A stretch of 25,607 bases of DNA from Ruminococcus sp. CAG:488 (GCA_000434055.1 HF999649.1:128730-154336), one strand, 5' to 3'. Counted from the first letter of the stretch, positions 15,723 to 23,786 are shown. The notes: generated by a model not told the origin, from the letters alone. Translations and numbers: made by a program.

Positions 15723-17171
15723 ATGAACAAAAAAATGATAACCTATGTTTTAGGTATTCTTCTTATCACGGAGGGAGCACTCCTCCTTTTGCCGACATTG
15801 ATTGCTCTTTATTATAAGGAAAATGTTGTTCCTTTTCTCATAACGATAGCAGCGACTGTTGCTTCGGGCTTTGTTATGACCAGATTTAAACCGCATGACA
15901 AAACGATCGTTTCAATGGACGGCTTTGCAATCGTTTCGCTCGGCTGGATCCTTATCAGTCTTTTTGGAGCTCTGCCCTTTTTCATCAGCAAGGAGATTCC
16001 GAATTACCTCGATGCCGTTTTTGAGGTCGTTTCAGGCTTCACTACAACAGGCTCAAGCATACTGACGGACGTTGAAGCACTGAGCAAGGGAATGCTTTTC
16101 TGGCGCAGCTTCACTCACTGGATAGGCGGTATGGGCGCACTTGCGTTCATCATGGCGATTCTTCCGCTTGCAAAAGGCGGCGGTAATCTTCAGCTTATGA
16201 AGGCGGAAAGCCCCGGTCCGGACGTTGAAAAACTTGTGCCGAAATCAAAAAGCACGGCGAGAATTCTTTACGGAATCTACGTTATAATGACGATCGTGCA
16301 GATTCTTCTGCTTCGCTGCGGCGGACTTTCGTTCTTTGAAAGCACAACGCTGAGCTTCGGCACGGCAGGTACCGGCGGATTTGCTATCGTCAATTCAAGC
16401 ATTGCTGATTACAGCCTATACACACAGATAATAATCGGCGTTTTCATGATGCTTTTCGGTATCAATTTTAACTTCTATTTTCTTCTGTTCTGCGGAAAAC
16501 TGAAAGCAGCGTTCAGAAACGTTGAGGTCAAGTCCTACATAGGAATAATGGCAACGTCAATAATTCTGATTGCATTGAATATCCGGCATATGTTCGGCTC
16601 GTTCTTTGAGGCGCTTCATCAGTCGGCATTCCAGGTCAGTTCGGTAATGACTACTACGGGTTATGCAACAACCGATTTTGATAAATGGCCTGTTTTCAGC
16701 AGGACGGTAATGCTCATCGTTATGTGCGTGGGTGCATGCGCAGGCAGTACCGGCGGCGGATTCAAGGTTTCGAGAATTGTCATTCTTGCCAAATCGGCAA
16801 GGCGAGAGCTAAAGCGCCTTGCTCACCCAAGAAGCGTGAGCGTTATCACAATGGACGGCAAGCGTATCAGTGATGAGGTAGTAACGGGAACAAATGTGTT
16901 TTTCTTCATTTATGTTGTAGTTTTTGTTGTTTCCCTGCTGATTGTCTCAATCGACGGTAAGGACATGGTTACAAATATTTCCGGAGTTATCGCAACGCTC
17001 AACAACATCGGTCCCGGACTCGGAGAAGTCGGACCGACAGGCAATTTTTCCGATTTCAGTTGGTATTCAAAGGTCGTATTTATTCTCGATATGCTTCTTG
17101 GCAGGCTGGAGATATTCCCATTCCTTATGCTTTTCACTCCCAAGCTTAAAAGAAGTAAGATAATTAAATAA
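15723..17171 (+). CDS. trkH: Trk potassium transporter membrane subunit
   Basis: A 482-residue membrane pore subunit. Filter loops with conserved glycines are SGFTTTGSS, GTAGTGGFA, MTTTGYATTDF and NNIGPGLGEVGP. FTHWIGGMGALAF and GACAGSTGGGFK are TrkH hallmarks, and length matches TrkH/TrkG. I chose ATG 15723 (AAGGA 8 bases upstream) over an in-frame TTG at 15696 inside trkA. It assembles with TrkA encoded immediately upstream and ends at a strong terminator. Confidence 0.95.
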   Translation: MNKKMITYVLGILLITEGALLLLPTLIALYYKENVVPFLITIAATVASGFVMTRFKPHDKTIVSMDGFAIVSLGWILISLFGALPFFISKEIPNYLDAVFEVVSGFTTTGSSILTDVEALSKGMLFWRSFTHWIGGMGALAFIMAILPLAKGGGNLQLMKAESPGPDVEKLVPKSKSTARILYGIYVIMTIVQILLLRCGGLSFFESTTLSFGTAGTGGFAIVNSSIADYSLYTQIIIGVFMMLFGINFNFYFLLFCGKLKAAFRNVEVKSYIGIMATSIILIALNIRHMFGSFFEALHQSAFQVSSVMTTTGYATTDFDKWPVFSRTVMLIVMCVGACAGSTGGGFKVSRIVILAKSARRELKRLAHPRSVSVITMDGKRISDEVVTGTNVFFFIYVVVFVVSLLIVSIDGKDMVTNISGVIATLNNIGPGLGEVGPTGNFSDFSWYSKVVFILDMLLGRLEIFPFLMLFTPKLKRSKIIK

Positions 17172-17220
17172 GGCTAATTCAAAACGGTTATGTATACAAA
17201 TTTTTTGTGTGGCAGGAAAA

Positions 17221-17253
17221 GGCGTGGCTTCGGTCACGTCCTTTTTCTTTTTT
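17221..17253 (+). terminator. Terminator of the ktr-trk block
   Basis: GGCGTGGC pairs with GTCACGTC (two G-U pairs) around a UUCG tetraloop, followed by CTTTTTCTTTTTT. Confidence 0.92.
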
Positions 17254-17280
17254 AATCTTGTAAAAGATTTTATAAAAACC

Positions 17281-17770
17281 ACTCAGCCGGCTTCCATACA
17301 GGGGCGCCGAGATTAAATTTTTTCTGACCTTGGGTCGATGTGGTCATCGACACCTACGAATTGTACTCTAATCATAAATCTGCGTAACATTTATTCTCCG
17401 CACTTATCGTAATGTGCGATACCCACATCGCACCAAAAAAGTTTAATGAAATCGCTTTCGGCGCAGAAAAGCAACTTGCCTCCTCTGCAGTGGAGGTGGC
17501 TTCGACGGTTTGCGCCGAAGTCGGAGTGGTTTATTCAAATTTCAGCAAACTCTTTACAAAACCCTTCAGTCATAGACAAACCGCGACACCGTCTCGCGGC
17601 TCGATCACGCCCCGGTTCTGAAGGTCTACCTGACGTTCATTCACTACCCTAAAGGAGTGACCACGCTCAAAGATAATTTCTTTACAAAACAGGAAACCCG
17701 CCGCACCGCATAGCACGGCACAACGGGCTGGTGATTACCTGAATTAAAAACTAAACACCGAGGATGAATT
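17281..17770. other. Structured non-coding region with many hairpins
   Basis: No credible gene lies in this gap; short frames here lack ribosome sites and family signatures. It is rich in perfect stems: GTCGATG/CATCGAC (17334-17351), GTGCGAT/ATCGCAC (17414-17433), a closing stem TTCGGCGCA/TGCGCCGAA (17457-17465 with 17511-17519) around an inner GCC-CCTC arm (17478-17500), CCGCGA/TCGCGG (17581-17599), and TCACT/AGTGA (17641-17660). CTTTACAAAA occurs twice (about 17552 and 17681). It may be a structured RNA or a mobile intergenic repeat; the strand is not certain. Confidence 0.6.
17353..17428 (-). repeat. Dispersed intergenic repeat, copy B (inverted relative to copy A)
   Basis: The minus strand aligns without gaps to 1439-1514 with about 51 of 76 identities. 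The two alternative hairpins of copy A recur here as GTGCGAT/ATCGCAC (loop GTGGGT on the minus strand) and CGCAC/GTGCG. Where copy A has T-A pairs, copy B has C-G at the same positions in both hairpins. Confidence 0.65.
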
Positions 17771-17795
17771 ATACGCTTAAAGAATAAGAGCGGCT

Positions 17796-18047
17796 TTAAG
17801 CGACATAGCGATAAATCTTCGCACGTCTCTGTGTCTCAAGCTCACGCTCACGCTGACGGCGAGCCTGCTGAGCAGCACGCTTTCTTGCAATTGCCTTCTT
17901 GCGCTTGCGAAGATAAATTCTCTTTGCGATAAAGCGAATAACCTTATCCTCAAAATCAATGAACTTCTGCTCGTGTAAAACTCCGAATATAACAAATAAA
18001 ACTGCTGCTATCTCGATTAAAGTCCTTATTGCAAATGCTGTTGTCAT
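17796..18047 (-). CDS. Small basic single-helix membrane protein under a LexA-type operator
   Basis: I do not recognise a named family. The 83-residue product starts at ATG 18047, with AGGAGG 8 bases upstream (18056-18061); an upstream in-frame ATG at 18077 lacks a site. Residues about 3-24 are one hydrophobic helix (IRTLIEIAAVLFVIFGVL). Residues 25-40 are an amphipathic acidic-then-hydrophobic stretch, and 38-79 is an extremely Arg/Lys-rich helix, so the tail should lie in the cytoplasm, perhaps on nucleic acid or membrane phospholipid. The promoter is near consensus and carries a perfect GAAC-N4-GTTC SOS box just downstream of -10. By analogy with small SOS-induced membrane division inhibitors (YneA in Bacillus, SidA in Caulobacter) it may act on division, but no sequence similarity to them is claimed. 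Confidence 0.75.
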   Translation of the reverse strand: MTTAFAIRTLIEIAAVLFVIFGVLHEQKFIDFEDKVIRFIAKRIYLRKRKKAIARKRAAQQARRQRERELETQRRAKIYRYVA

Positions 18048-18082
18048 AATTAAAACCTCCTGAATATAGCCGAACATTTTCC

Positions 18083-18094
18083 GAACGTTTGTTC
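18083..18094. promoter_or_regulatory. LexA (SOS) box
   Basis: GAACGTTTGTTC is a perfect GAAC-N4-GTTC palindrome, with the flanking C on the left matching the Gram-positive consensus CGAAC-N4-GTTCG. It begins about 12 bases downstream of the -10 of the small membrane protein gene, where a bound repressor would block transcription. Further CCGAAC half-sites lie at about 18070-18086, and an imperfect box (GAAC-N4-GTGT on the minus strand, about 18134-18145) touches the -35. Confidence 0.8.
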
Positions 18095-18106
18095 TTTACA
18101 AGTCAT

Positions 18107-18134
18107 ATTATAACAGATTTTTTGCATTTGTCAA
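18107..18134 (-). promoter_or_regulatory. Promoter of the small membrane protein gene
   Basis: On the minus strand, TTGACA (18134-18129), a 16-base spacer and TATAAT (18112-18107): perfect hexamers, as expected for a strong promoter held off by a repressor. Confidence 0.85.
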
Positions 18135-18181
18135 CACATTTGTTCGATTATTTTCGCTTTTACAGTCCTACTTTGCGGACT

Positions 18182-19183
18182 TTAAACAAGTTTTTTTGAA
18201 TTTTCAAGTAAAATTTGATTGTCAAGCGACCCGTCGGCGAAAAATTCGCTGATATTTTCAAGCGTTGTCGCCGCAATATTCGTCAGTGCCTCCCCTGTCA
18301 GAAAGCCCTGATGCGAGGTCACTATCACATTCGGCAGACAGATGAGCCTTGTCAGGATATCGTCCTTTACTATCACTGTTGAATTATCCTTGTAAAACAG
18401 CTCCGACTCCTCCTCGTAAACGTCAAGGCAGGCGCCGCCGATTTTTTCATTGAGCAAGCCGTACAGCAACGCTTCGCTGTCAATAAGCGCTCCCCTCGAC
18501 GTATTCACGATGAACACGCCTTTTTTCATTTTGTCAATGCTCCTTGCGTTTATCATATGCCTTGTCGACGGATTGAGCGGACAGTGTAACGAAATCATGT
18601 CCGACTCTTTAAACAGAGTGTCAAGGTCCACGTATTCAACCCATTCGTTGTTTTGAAACACATCATATGCAAGAATTCTCATTCCGAATCCGCGTGCGAT
18701 ATCAATAAAAGCCGCTCCGATTTTGCCCGTTCCGATAACGCCGACCGTTTTTCCGTACATATTAAAACCGGTCAGTCCATTCAGGCTGAAATTGAAATCC
18801 CTTGTTCTGAGAAATGCTTTGTGGATTCGCCTGTTTAATGTCAAAAGCAAGGCCATGGCATGCTCGGCAACCGCATGTGGTGAATAAGAAGGAACCCTGA
18901 CAATAGGAATTTTTCCGTCGGCATAAAGAATATCGACATTGTTATAACCGGCACAGCGCATTGCAATTAACCGAACTCCGATCTTATCAAGAGCGTCAAT
19001 TGCAGGCGCGGAAACATCGTCATTGACAAAAGCGCAGACGGCATCAGAGCTCTCGGCAAGCTTTGCCGTGCGTGCGCTGAGCTTCGTCTCAAAATAGTTT
19101 ATCGTGAAGCCGTACTGCTCGTTTATTAAATTAAAATACTCCCTGTCGTACGGCTTGGTATCATAAAAGCTGATCGTTATCAT
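18182..19183 (-). CDS. ldhA: D-lactate dehydrogenase (2-hydroxyacid dehydrogenase family)
   Basis: A 333-residue NAD-dependent enzyme that reduces pyruvate to D-lactate to regenerate NAD+ in fermentation. It resembles E. coli LdhA through long stretches (VAEHAMALLLTLNRRIHKAF, FNMYGKTVGVIGTGKIG, YVDLDTLFKESDMISLHCPL). The nucleotide loop is GTGKIG. The catalytic set is Arg230 (NTSRGALID), Glu259 (DVYEEE) and His291 (VTSHQGFLT), with the expected 29- and 61-residue spacings. GGAGGGG precedes the ATG by about 5 bases. It starts 44 bases after the nucleoside phosphorylase gene with no terminator between, so the two are probably co-transcribed. Relatives act on other 2-keto acids, so the substrate is likely but not proved. 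Confidence 0.92.
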   Translation of the reverse strand: MITISFYDTKPYDREYFNLINEQYGFTINYFETKLSARTAKLAESSDAVCAFVNDDVSAPAIDALDKIGVRLIAMRCAGYNNVDILYADGKIPIVRVPSYSPHAVAEHAMALLLTLNRRIHKAFLRTRDFNFSLNGLTGFNMYGKTVGVIGTGKIGAAFIDIARGFGMRILAYDVFQNNEWVEYVDLDTLFKESDMISLHCPLNPSTRHMINARSIDKMKKGVFIVNTSRGALIDSEALLYGLLNEKIGGACLDVYEEESELFYKDNSTVIVKDDILTRLICLPNVIVTSHQGFLTGEALTNIAATTLENISEFFADGSLDNQILLENSKKLV

Positions 19184-19227
19184 ACAATCCCCTCCGGAAT
19201 TAGCATAAACGGTCAGCTTTTATTTAT

Positions 19228-20529
19228 TCATTTAATTATTCTATATATAAGCTTTTGTGCAGGCGGCTTTTTATTGCCGAAGGTGAAAGCCTCAAAAAAT
19301 TCTCGCTTCGCTTCTTCGATTTTACTTTCATCGTCGGTGTAAAATATCGCCAGCGTATCTCCCTTTTCAACACGATCCCCTGTTTTCTTTTTGAGGACTA
19401 TTCCTGCGCTCGAGTCGATCGGGTCGCCTTTTTTCTCACGTCCTGCGCCGAGGATTACAGACGCAAGCCCGATTTTTTCTGCATCTGTATGCTCAATATA
19501 GCCCTCTCGCTCGGAAAATATTTCAACAGTATGCTTCGGTTGTTTAAAAAGTGAAAAATCGTCAACAACACCTGCATTTCCGCCCTGAGCGGAAATCATT
19601 TCGCAAAGCTTATTGAGCGCTGAGCCGTCATCTATTGCGCCCTTTGCCATTGCATAGCAAGCCTTTTCGTCCTCACCCGTCACCATGCAAAGCATCTGCG
19701 CCGCAAGTGTGAGGCAGACATCCGTCAAGTCGCTTTCTCCCTCACCTTTGAGCGTTTTTATCGCTTCGATGACCTCAATCGAATTACCGACGGAATTACC
19801 GAGCGGGATATCCATATTCGTAATCACTGCTGTTACGCTTCTGCCTGCCGATTTGCCTATAGAGACCATTTCCTTTGCCAGGTTTTCGGACTCCTCGAAG
19901 GTTTTCATAAATGCACCGCTGCCGGTTTTGACGTCGAGAACAATTCCCTTTGAGCCTGCGGCAAGCTTTTTACTCATTATGCTTGAGGCAATCAGGGGTA
20001 TGCTCTCAACGGTCGCCGTAACGTCACGCAAAGCGTACAGCTTCTTGTCCGCCGGGGCAAGCTCGCCCGTCTGGCCTACGATGCAAAGTCCTATATTGTT
20101 GACCTGCTTTATAAACTCGTCGGGGGTTAATTCTGTTCTGAAGTTCGGAATTGCTTCGAGCTTATCGACCGTTCCTCCCGTGTGTCCGAGTCCCCTGCCG
20201 CTCATTTTTGCAACCTTGCCGCCGCACGAGGCAACTATCGGGGCAACAATCAATGAGGTTTTATCCCCCACGCCGCCCGTGCTGTGCTTATCGACAGTGA
20301 AGCCGTCAATACCGCTGAGGTCGATTTGATCGCCCGATTCCGCCATTGCGAGCGTTAATTCAGACGTTTCTTTTTCCGTCATGCCTTGAAAATAAACAGC
20401 CATGCAAAAAGCCGCCGCCTGATAATCGGGAACGCTTCCGTTCGTGTAGCCCTCGACGAAGAAGCGTATTTCATCGCCGCTCAGCTCACCGCCGTTGCGC
20501 TTTTTATGAATAATATCGTACATTCGCAT
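19228..20529 (-). CDS. pdp: Pyrimidine-nucleoside phosphorylase
   Basis: A 433-residue enzyme that splits uridine, thymidine and deoxyuridine with phosphate into base and (deoxy)ribose-1-phosphate for salvage. The signature STGGVGDKTSL, MSGRGLGHTGGTVDKLEAI and VKTGSGAFMK are clear, and the C-terminal Pyrimidine nucleoside phosphorylase C domain (DSSAGIVLKKKTGDRV) is present. I chose ATG 20529 (MRMYDIIHKKRNGGELS), with AGGAG 7 bases upstream; earlier in-frame starts overlap the preceding gene. No deoxyribose-phosphate aldolase or cytidine deaminase gene is adjacent. Firmicute Pdp accepts both uridine and thymidine, which is why I prefer pdp to deoA. Confidence 0.95.
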   Translation of the reverse strand: MRMYDIIHKKRNGGELSGDEIRFFVEGYTNGSVPDYQAAAFCMAVYFQGMTEKETSELTLAMAESGDQIDLSGIDGFTVDKHSTGGVGDKTSLIVAPIVASCGGKVAKMSGRGLGHTGGTVDKLEAIPNFRTELTPDEFIKQVNNIGLCIVGQTGELAPADKKLYALRDVTATVESIPLIASSIMSKKLAAGSKGIVLDVKTGSGAFMKTFEESENLAKEMVSIGKSAGRSVTAVITNMDIPLGNSVGNSIEVIEAIKTLKGEGESDLTDVCLTLAAQMLCMVTGEDEKACYAMAKGAIDDGSALNKLCEMISAQGGNAGVVDDFSLFKQPKHTVEIFSEREGYIEHTDAEKIGLASVILGAGREKKGDPIDSSAGIVLKKKTGDRVEKGDTLAIFYTDDESKIEEAKREFFEAFTFGNKKPPAQKLIYRIIK

Positions 20530-20546
20530 AACTATTCTCCTGAAAA

Positions 20547-21614
20547 TCAATTGGTCTGTATTGTTGAAATATACTTATCAATTCTTTGATTTTGTTTATT
20601 TGTAAAATCTTTTTCACTCAAAAACTCGACAAAGTAAAATTTTTCTCCGTTCATTTTAATGAAAAATACGCCGTATTCCGTTTGATCGTCAACATAATAT
20701 TTCATTTTAAATACCTTGGCTCCATTTTGCAAAGACGATAGCCATTCTCCGTTTCTTTCAAGCCTTTCTCCGTCATATGTTTCCTGTATATTCTGAGCAA
20801 ATTCCTCAACAATCTGATACGGAGAACTCAATTTGCAGCACTCATATACATCGGAGAATTCTTCGGATTTATAATTATAAATATTCACGACCATATTGTC
20901 ATAAGATGAATAGGCGGTGTATTGATCAATGTCATCGTTTGTTTGTATATAGCCTTTACAAAGTTCAACTGTACAGCCGCCATAGCTTATGAATGACGGG
21001 GTTGAATAAAAGACCGCTTGAGCTGAGATAATTGCTACCGTCAATACTGAAGCAACAATTTTCATTGCAACAGAATTATTATACCCACCGTTTTTCTCTT
21101 CAACATTCAATCCTGTTTTACTCTTTAAAAACTCTAAAAAATCATTGACAGATATCGCATTGTCAAATTCACAATTCTTTAAGTAACAAGTTATTTTCTT
21201 CTTTAAAACAACAAATACTCCGTTTTCTGACCTCGCAATACAGCTCACCATAGGATATTTTAGCTCCGAACGAACCATACCGCTGTCCACAACAATATGT
21301 TCATCCTCAAAGGAAATTGAAATAATTTTGTTGTGCTTTTTTATTTTTCGGTATGCTATATAAGCTATTAAATCGTCATAAAAAATTGTAAAAATCATTA
21401 TAAAAACAGCGAAAACAATACTCCTGAATGAATAATATATAAAATTCATTGCAAGCATTATAAAAGAAATTAAAACGGTTACAACACATGAAACAACATA
21501 TAATTTGTTTTTTCTGTGACCGAAGCAATAGCTTTCTTTTAAATCGCCTAATGTTGTATTATCCTTTGAACTGATAAAACGGATTACTCTTTCTTTTCCG
21601 ATATTGTCTTCCAT
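20547..21614 (-). CDS. Membrane protein with YcxB-like domain, unknown function
   Basis: A 355-residue protein with two adjacent membrane helices (about 36-80) and a third at about 185-205. Between them lies a cytoplasmic stretch (IISISFEDEHIVVDSG...MVSCIARSENGVFVVLKKKITCYL) with the alternating pattern of YcxB-like/bacterial PH-type domains; this is a weak resemblance. After the third helix an extracellular domain of about 150 residues (SFISYGGCTVEL...) is unrecognised. The start is ATG 21614 with AGGAGG 8-9 bases upstream. The DNA is clearly more AT-rich than its neighbours, suggesting weaker constraint or later acquisition. It ends 17 bases before pdp, so it may share that transcript. Confidence 0.65.
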   Translation of the reverse strand: MEDNIGKERVIRFISSKDNTTLGDLKESYCFGHRKNKLYVVSCVVTVLISFIMLAMNFIYYSFRSIVFAVFIMIFTIFYDDLIAYIAYRKIKKHNKIISISFEDEHIVVDSGMVRSELKYPMVSCIARSENGVFVVLKKKITCYLKNCEFDNAISVNDFLEFLKSKTGLNVEEKNGGYNNSVAMKIVASVLTVAIISAQAVFYSTPSFISYGGCTVELCKGYIQTNDDIDQYTAYSSYDNMVVNIYNYKSEEFSDVYECCKLSSPYQIVEEFAQNIQETYDGERLERNGEWLSSLQNGAKVFKMKYYVDDQTEYGVFFIKMNGEKFYFVEFLSEKDFTNKQNQRIDKYISTIQTN

Positions 21615-21636
21615 TTTCTTTTCCTCCTTTTTTATC

Positions 21637-21665
21637 AGCATACCATATATAGATTGTTTTTTCAA
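21637..21665 (-). promoter_or_regulatory. Possible promoter for the YcxB-like gene
   Basis: On the minus strand, TTGAAA (21665-21660), a 17-base spacer and TATGCT (21642-21637), a moderate match. The -10 lies about 22 bases upstream of the start at 21614 and only about 8 bases upstream of the ribosome site, so the leader would be very short. Confidence 0.4.
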
Positions 21666-21725
21666 CAAATAATTATGCCAATTGTTTATATTGATTTTTG
21701 GTACTTTTATCTAACAATGTAAACA

Positions 21726-21755
21726 GACCCACACAGTAGTAAAGCTGCGTGGGTC
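21726..21755. terminator. Terminator-like hairpin between ydjH and the YcxB-like gene
   Basis: GACCCAC pairs with GTGGGTC, with CAG/CTG inside. Downstream on the minus strand the sequence is T-rich but broken (TGTTTACATTG), while a T run follows on the plus side (TTATTTTTT). It probably ends the ydjI-ydjG-ydjH transcript. Confidence 0.65.
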
Positions 21756-21794
21756 CATGCTTATTTTTTATATACCTAAGGCTTATGCTCAGTA

Positions 21795-22652
21795 TCAGAA
21801 CTTTCCGCCGCCACCGCCGTAGGTATTACCCGACGACGATTCATGCGTACTGCTGCCTGAACCGCTGTTGCTGTCGTTATCCTGCGGTTTAGCGGTTTTT
21901 GTCACATTGCTGTAAAGGAATATATCGTTGCTCTCGGTTATATTGAGGCTGCCGTTTTTGAGATAGTTATTTGCCGCCGCCTGCATATTTACCGTATGAA
22001 GCTTCCTCTTCATGCTGCCGACAATGATAAATGCAATAACAACGCCTACAGCTATTGAAATGAGAATCCATACCGGCGGAGGCAAAACAGAGCCGTCATC
22101 TTCGTCATCTACAGCACCCATCGGTTCGTCATATACATTGCCGTTCTTGGCATCGGTTATGAACTCGTCGCAAAGACGTCCGAAGTATTCCGCCGCAGCA
22201 TAGTAATTTCCCTCACCGAGGTCGCCCTTGATCTGATTGCCTATGTACTGAATTCCTGCATCGGTGAACGCCTGAATAGCATATCCTCTCGTTGCGATAT
22301 ACCAGTCACGGTTCTCGAAGCTGACAAGAAGCATTATACCGTCCTTGTTTTCGCCGTAGCCGTAATTATGTTTCTCGTAAAGAGCTTCGGCATAATCCGA
22401 GGTTCTCTTTCCGTCAAGGCTGTTTGCAAAGCAAATTACGATATCCACCTTTTGCCTGTTTGCAATTTCGTCAAACTGTTCAACAAGCTTATCTTCCTCT
22501 TGCTGCGGAATTACACCTGCATAGTCAATCACCCGGCTGTATTCATCGGCAAATCCGTTGATTTCCGTAGAATCAGTAACCGCAAATGCCGGTAAAACCA
22601 TACAGAAACAGAGAACAAAAGCGAAAAGAATTGAAACTATTTTTTTATTCAT
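21795..22652 (-). CDS. ydjH: TPM-domain membrane protein (YdjH-like)
   Basis: A 285-residue protein. A signal peptide (1-24, ending AFA) is followed by an extracytoplasmic TPM (TLP18.3/Psb32/MOLO-1) domain at about 38-165 with YAGVIPQQEEDKLVEQFDEI, DIVICFANSL and NKDGIMLLVSFENRDWYIATRGYA. A single membrane helix (about 195-215) leads to a cytoplasmic Ser/Gly tail ending in GGGGGKF. In B. subtilis YdjH has this role and forms a membrane complex with YdjG, YdjI and PspA; the three-gene order here supports the assignment. The start follows ydjG by 13 bases with AGGAGG. Confidence 0.82.
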   Translation of the reverse strand: MNKKIVSILFAFVLCFCMVLPAFAVTDSTEINGFADEYSRVIDYAGVIPQQEEDKLVEQFDEIANRQKVDIVICFANSLDGKRTSDYAEALYEKHNYGYGENKDGIMLLVSFENRDWYIATRGYAIQAFTDAGIQYIGNQIKGDLGEGNYYAAAEYFGRLCDEFITDAKNGNVYDEPMGAVDDEDDGSVLPPPVWILISIAVGVVIAFIIVGSMKRKLHTVNMQAAANNYLKNGSLNITESNDIFLYSNVTKTAKPQDNDSNSGSGSSTHESSSGNTYGGGGGKF

Positions 22653-22665
22653 GACTCAATCCTCC

Positions 22666-23760
22666 TCATATAATTCCCAAAAGGTTTAAAAGTATTGTTA
22701 TTCCGTATGTTACAATGCTTGCGCCGACTGCCAGACCTGCGAACCACTTGAGCGCCGCAGCTGTATCAATCGGAAGATTTCCGACGAATTTACCTGTCTG
22801 TCCGTTCATGGCAAAGGTGTATTTCTCGTTTTTCCACGTCGTGTTGAGAATCCACACAGGATACAGGGCATATTGGGCTTTTCCGTTATGCAGATTTACG
22901 GTCGAAGATTCCGCCTCAACAGAAGTGTATCCCTTTACCGTAGAGGCAAATGTTTCCTCGGTTGAGCGCTTGATTCGCTCGTTGGCTCTGTCAACACTTT
23001 CGTCCGCCGTAACATCGTATTTGTCGGCAAGATATCCGGCAAGATACGCTGTCTGGAAATCGACGGCATCGCCGATATTGAACGGTTCAACCGATTCCAT
23101 AAGGTCATCCGGCATCTTTGATGAACCGTCGACCGGAACATTTTCAAAGCCGACCGTGCCTGCTCTGAAAACATTGTAATAGCTCGTTTCGGTATAATCG
23201 TACTTACTGTCGCTCCATGTCCTTACACTTGTTGCCCGGTAACGCACGCTTGCATCGGCATCTGCGTCAAACAGCCAGAAAGGAACATAAATTCCCTTAA
23301 TTTCATCCAGATGATTTTGACTTTTGAATACCTTTGGCAAAAGGCGCTTGCCGGTCAAATGCTTTTGCAAGCCGTCTTTTGCGGCTTTTTTATCCAGCTT
23401 AAACGGAATAATGATATCGGGCTTCAATGCTCCGGAAAACTGACCCATCATAACAATGGGATTGCCGCAGAACGGGCATGAGGTTGCAGCCGTGGTCTCG
23501 TCGCCGACGATTTCTCCGCCGCAAGACTTGCAGACATAGGTTTTCAAGCCGTCCGTCTCGCCGCTCTGCCATTCGCCGCCGGCCGAGGTTTCCCACTGCA
23601 TACTGTCCTCAGAGTCTTTTTTCAGGCTTTCGTCGTAGTTTTTGAGTGTTTCAACGTCAAATTCCGTGTCGCAATACGGACACTTCATCTTCTGACTTTG
23701 ACTGTCAAATTCAATTGCTCCGCCGCAACAAGGACATTTATATTCCTGCAATACGCTCAA
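22666..23760 (-). CDS. ydjG: Double zinc-ribbon membrane protein (YdjG-like)
   Basis: A 364-residue protein. Two N-terminal TFIIB-type zinc ribbons (CPCCGG...CPYCDTEF at about 9-34, and CKSCGG...CPFCGNPI at about 77-102) are followed by a beta-rich domain (about 105-335) with GIYVPFWLFDADADASVRY and YALYPVWILNTTW, and a C-terminal membrane helix (about 340-363). This matches the TFIIB-type zinc-ribbon proteins exemplified by B. subtilis YdjG. The start is TTG 23760, spaced 8 bases from AAAGGAGG; an ATG at 23767 is out of frame and too close to the ribosome site. It follows ydjI by 26 bases in the same transcript. Confidence 0.83.
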   Translation of the reverse strand: MSVLQEYKCPCCGGAIEFDSQSQKMKCPYCDTEFDVETLKNYDESLKKDSEDSMQWETSAGGEWQSGETDGLKTYVCKSCGGEIVGDETTAATSCPFCGNPIVMMGQFSGALKPDIIIPFKLDKKAAKDGLQKHLTGKRLLPKVFKSQNHLDEIKGIYVPFWLFDADADASVRYRATSVRTWSDSKYDYTETSYYNVFRAGTVGFENVPVDGSSKMPDDLMESVEPFNIGDAVDFQTAYLAGYLADKYDVTADESVDRANERIKRSTEETFASTVKGYTSVEAESSTVNLHNGKAQYALYPVWILNTTWKNEKYTFAMNGQTGKFVGNLPIDTAAALKWFAGLAVGASIVTYGITILLNLLGII

Positions 23761-23786
23761 AGCTCATTCCTCCTTTATGATGCTTA

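Noticed and set aside
17412..17652. Short plus-strand frames in the 17.4-17.7 kb gap
   Set aside because: They lie inside stacked hairpins, have no ribosome site and no recognisable protein pattern, so I treat the region as non-coding.
17281..17770. RNase P RNA, tmRNA or 6S RNA
   Set aside because: The GAGGAAAGTCC-type RNase P core, the tRNA-like ends and tag frame of tmRNA, and a single long 6S-like hairpin are all absent on both strands.
18135..18181. Terminator after ldhA
   Set aside because: AGTCC/GGACT forms a small hairpin but no T run follows on the minus strand, so I do not call it.
19685..20329. Open frame of 214 codons opposite pdp
   Set aside because: It lies fully antisense to the clear pyrimidine-nucleoside phosphorylase gene, with no ribosome site and low-complexity Ser/Pro/Leu composition typical of a shadow frame.
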